From assembly GCA_024233785.1 (NCBI GenBank), contig JACKPD010000021.1, positions 1 through 33,874 of the forward strand: DNA of 33,874 nt, written 5' to 3'. The notes beneath the pieces were generated by a model. That model searched no databases and was not told the origin of the DNA. It was given only the letters and a program-made list of their open reading frames with translations. The stretch comes from Spirochaetales bacterium. Its GTDB lineage: Bacteria > Spirochaetota > Spirochaetia > CADAEX01. Below, one piece after another: positions 32,357-33,874 of the stretch. Position 1 is the first letter of the stretch. The number at the start of each line of letters is the position of its first letter. The translations under genes were made by a program, and so were the position numbers.

Positions 32357-33112
32357 TTATCTTCTGTCAGTATAGAAGATAAATGTTGCTATTGAGAATA
32401 CTGTAAGCAGAAAAACTGCAATAACGGCAAGATCAATAAAAAATCTCCCCTCAGTCCCGAGTATAATTCCCCTTAGCAGATTGACCGAGTATGAAAGGGG
32501 ATTTGCCATTATAAACGGTTTTAGCCAGTACGGCGCTTTGTCAACCGGATACATGGCCCCGCTCAGGAAAAACAGCGGCATGACAATAAAATTATTTATT
32601 GATCCGAATCCCTCAAAAGAGGTCATTCTTGAAGCTATAAGTATTCCAAGCGATGTAATGGAAAGCGCTATCATGAAAAGTGCTGCCGCGCAGATAATTA
32701 TCTGAAAAAAAGAGAGGCGCAGTCCGACAAACGGAAACAGCGCAAGCACGATAAGCCCCTGCATCGTCGCTACGACAGCGCCGCTTATTGTCTTGCCGAA
32801 TACGATGGAAGACCTTGATACAGGCGAAACCAGTATTTCCTTTAAAAAACCGAATTCCCTGTCCCAGATAATTGTTGTGCCTGACTGTACCGAAGCAAAG
32901 AGAACATTCATTGCAAGCATCCCCGGAAATATGTACTGGGTATATGTGTAGCCCCCGGGCATCTGTGAGAAAGAACCCCTGAGTCCGCTGCCCAGGAGAA
33001 AAAGCCATATAACAGGTCTTACAATAGAGCTGAAAAGCCTGCTTTTCTCTCTTGTGCTTCTTATAATATCACGCCAGGCTATTACAAGGCTGTCGATTAA
33101 AAATGCCTTCAC
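32357..33112 (-). CDS. ABC-2 type transporter permease (DrrB-like)
   Basis: A 251-residue membrane subunit of an exporter. Seen: six hydrophobic helices and the ABC-2 signatures WRDIIRSTREKSRLFSSIVRPVIWLFLLG, YTQYIFPGMLAMNVLFASVQSGTTIIWDREFGFLKEILVSPVSR and a late FIVMPLFFLSGAMYPVDKAP segment followed by ANPLSYSVNLLRG. These are typical of the daunorubicin-resistance and lipid/polyketide exporter group. The start overlaps the ATPase stop by four bases (ATGA), so the two subunits are cotranslated. The cargo is unknown. Confidence 0.93.
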   Translation of the reverse strand: MKAFLIDSLVIAWRDIIRSTREKSRLFSSIVRPVIWLFLLGSGLRGSFSQMPGGYTYTQYIFPGMLAMNVLFASVQSGTTIIWDREFGFLKEILVSPVSRSSIVFGKTISGAVVATMQGLIVLALFPFVGLRLSFFQIIICAAALFMIALSITSLGILIASRMTSFEGFGSINNFIVMPLFFLSGAMYPVDKAPYWLKPFIMANPLSYSVNLLRGIILGTEGRFFIDLAVIAVFLLTVFSIATFIFYTDRR

Positions 33113-33874
33113 TTTCTGTTTTTCCTCCTGACAGCGCTTTTAAGCCTGTCTTTGCTGTTTGAAAGTTCATCCCGGATCGTTCTGCCGGTAAGACTAATAA
33201 ATACATCTTCAAGTGTAGGTTTTTTGATATCAGCGCCTGTTATTCGTCTTCCTGCAGCTTCGAAAATCATCGGCAGATATTTTATTCCGTCAGGGACTGT
33301 AATCCGTAGCGCATCCCCTTCCGGCTCAGCCCTTAGCCCTAGTTTCTCAAGAATTATAGCTGAGGTTTCTTCGTTATTTACCGTAGTAATTGTAACTATA
33401 TCTTCCTTGATGCTTTTTTTAAGATTAGCGGGGGTATCAAGAGCAATGATCCTGCCGTGGTCCATTATTGCGATCCTGTCGCAGATTTCAGCTTCTTCCA
33501 TATAATGGGTAGTAAGGAGAATTGTGATTTCTTCCCTTTTTTTTAAGTCTTCAAGATATTTCCAGATATGCTTTCTTGTCTGGGGGTCAAGTCCGATTGT
33601 CGGTTCATCAAGAAAAAGGACTTTCGGTGTATGGATAATGCCCCTTGCTATCTCGAGCCTCCTCTTCATACCGCCTGAGAAAGTAAGGACCTGGTCGTTT
33701 CTCTTCCCTGTAAGGCCAACCAGTTCAAGCGCGTCATCAGTCCGCTTTTTTATCTCGCATGACGGCACATGGTAAAGGCGCGAGTGGAAGTAAAGGTTCT
33801 CCCCGGCAGTAAGTCGTTCATCAAGGCTTGGGTCCTGAAATATTATTCCGACAGATTCCCTTACGCGGGTCTGA
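33109..33874 (-). CDS. ABC transporter ATP-binding protein (DrrA-like), 5' end outside window
   Basis: Frame open to the window edge; 255 codons are visible. Seen: Q-loop IIFQDPSLDERLTAGENLYFHSRLYHV, ABC signature LTFSGGMKRRLEIARG, Walker B KVLFLDEPTIGLDP, D-loop and the switch His in LLTTHYMEEAE. A C-terminal extension (about 75 residues, ending KKPTLEDVFISLTGRTIRDE) is usual in DrrA-type ATPases. Walker A lies beyond position 33874. It energises the permease encoded directly downstream. A GTG at 33768 is internal and not a start, because conserved Q-loop sequence precedes it. Confidence 0.95.
   Translation of the reverse strand, partial: QTRVRESVGIIFQDPSLDERLTAGENLYFHSRLYHVPSCEIKKRTDDALELVGLTGKRNDQVLTFSGGMKRRLEIARGIIHTPKVLFLDEPTIGLDPQTRKHIWKYLEDLKKREEITILLTTHYMEEAEICDRIAIMDHGRIIALDTPANLKKSIKEDIVTITTVNNEETSAIILEKLGLRAEPEGDALRITVPDGIKYLPMIFEAAGRRITGADIKKPTLEDVFISLTGRTIRDELSNSKDRLKSAVRRKNRK

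Overview
The window reads as chromosomal DNA from a moderately AT-rich Gram-negative anaerobe, most likely a spirochaete. This is an inference from several signs: a secreted beta-barrel-like protein with a C-terminal Leu, lipoproteins with relaxed lipoboxes, TAXI-type receptors, QueH rather than QueG, and frequent TTG/GTG starts. There is no rRNA gene, prophage, insertion sequence or CRISPR array. Both ends cut a gene: a carboxyltransferase on the left and an ABC ATPase on the right.

Left part (1-9300). All minus strand except two plus genes: a biotin-dependent acyl-CoA carboxyltransferase (partial), a class III aminotransferase behind nudC, a small membrane protein, an HD dGTPase-like protein and a signal-peptide outer-membrane-type protein with its own terminator. 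Two plus-strand genes follow, a nitrilase-family amidohydrolase and an adenylate-kinase-like P-loop protein. A small zinc-ribbon protein and queH then form a minus-strand pair.

Centre (9400-16500). A NeuB-type synthase is followed by a lipoprotein whose reading frame runs 319 nt into the convergent YitT gene. Next come a RecQ helicase, a PhnP-like metallo-beta-lactamase-fold hydrolase, ribosomal protein L28 (minus) and cardiolipin synthase.

Amine/transport locus (16500-23050). A saccharopine-dehydrogenase-fold enzyme, a LysR regulator and two tandem TAXI solute receptors (minus) lie divergent to a PLP enzyme resembling 1-hydroxy-2-aminoethylphosphonate ammonia-lyase. All five have readable sigma70-type promoters, three with the same TTGACA / GATAAT boxes. 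No TRAP permease is present. A small-molecule uptake and degradation locus is the likely reading; the substrate is unknown.

Signalling (23050-27120). An Hpt-Rec-Rec-GGDEF protein overlaps a lipoprotein carrying an HExxH zinc-peptidase motif. A 22-bp near-perfect palindrome separates them from a divergent DtxR/MntR-type regulator.

Right part (27140-33874). Endonuclease III is followed by tRNA-Pro(UGG) and tRNA-Arg(UCU). The tRNA-Arg tail is duplicated 178 bp downstream behind a GC-rich, highly structured 100-nt segment, which is the most unusual non-coding feature here. After that come a SulP transporter and a compact minus-strand run: ABC exporter (ATPase, permease), SDR oxidoreductase, cupin and a GNAT-HAD fusion.
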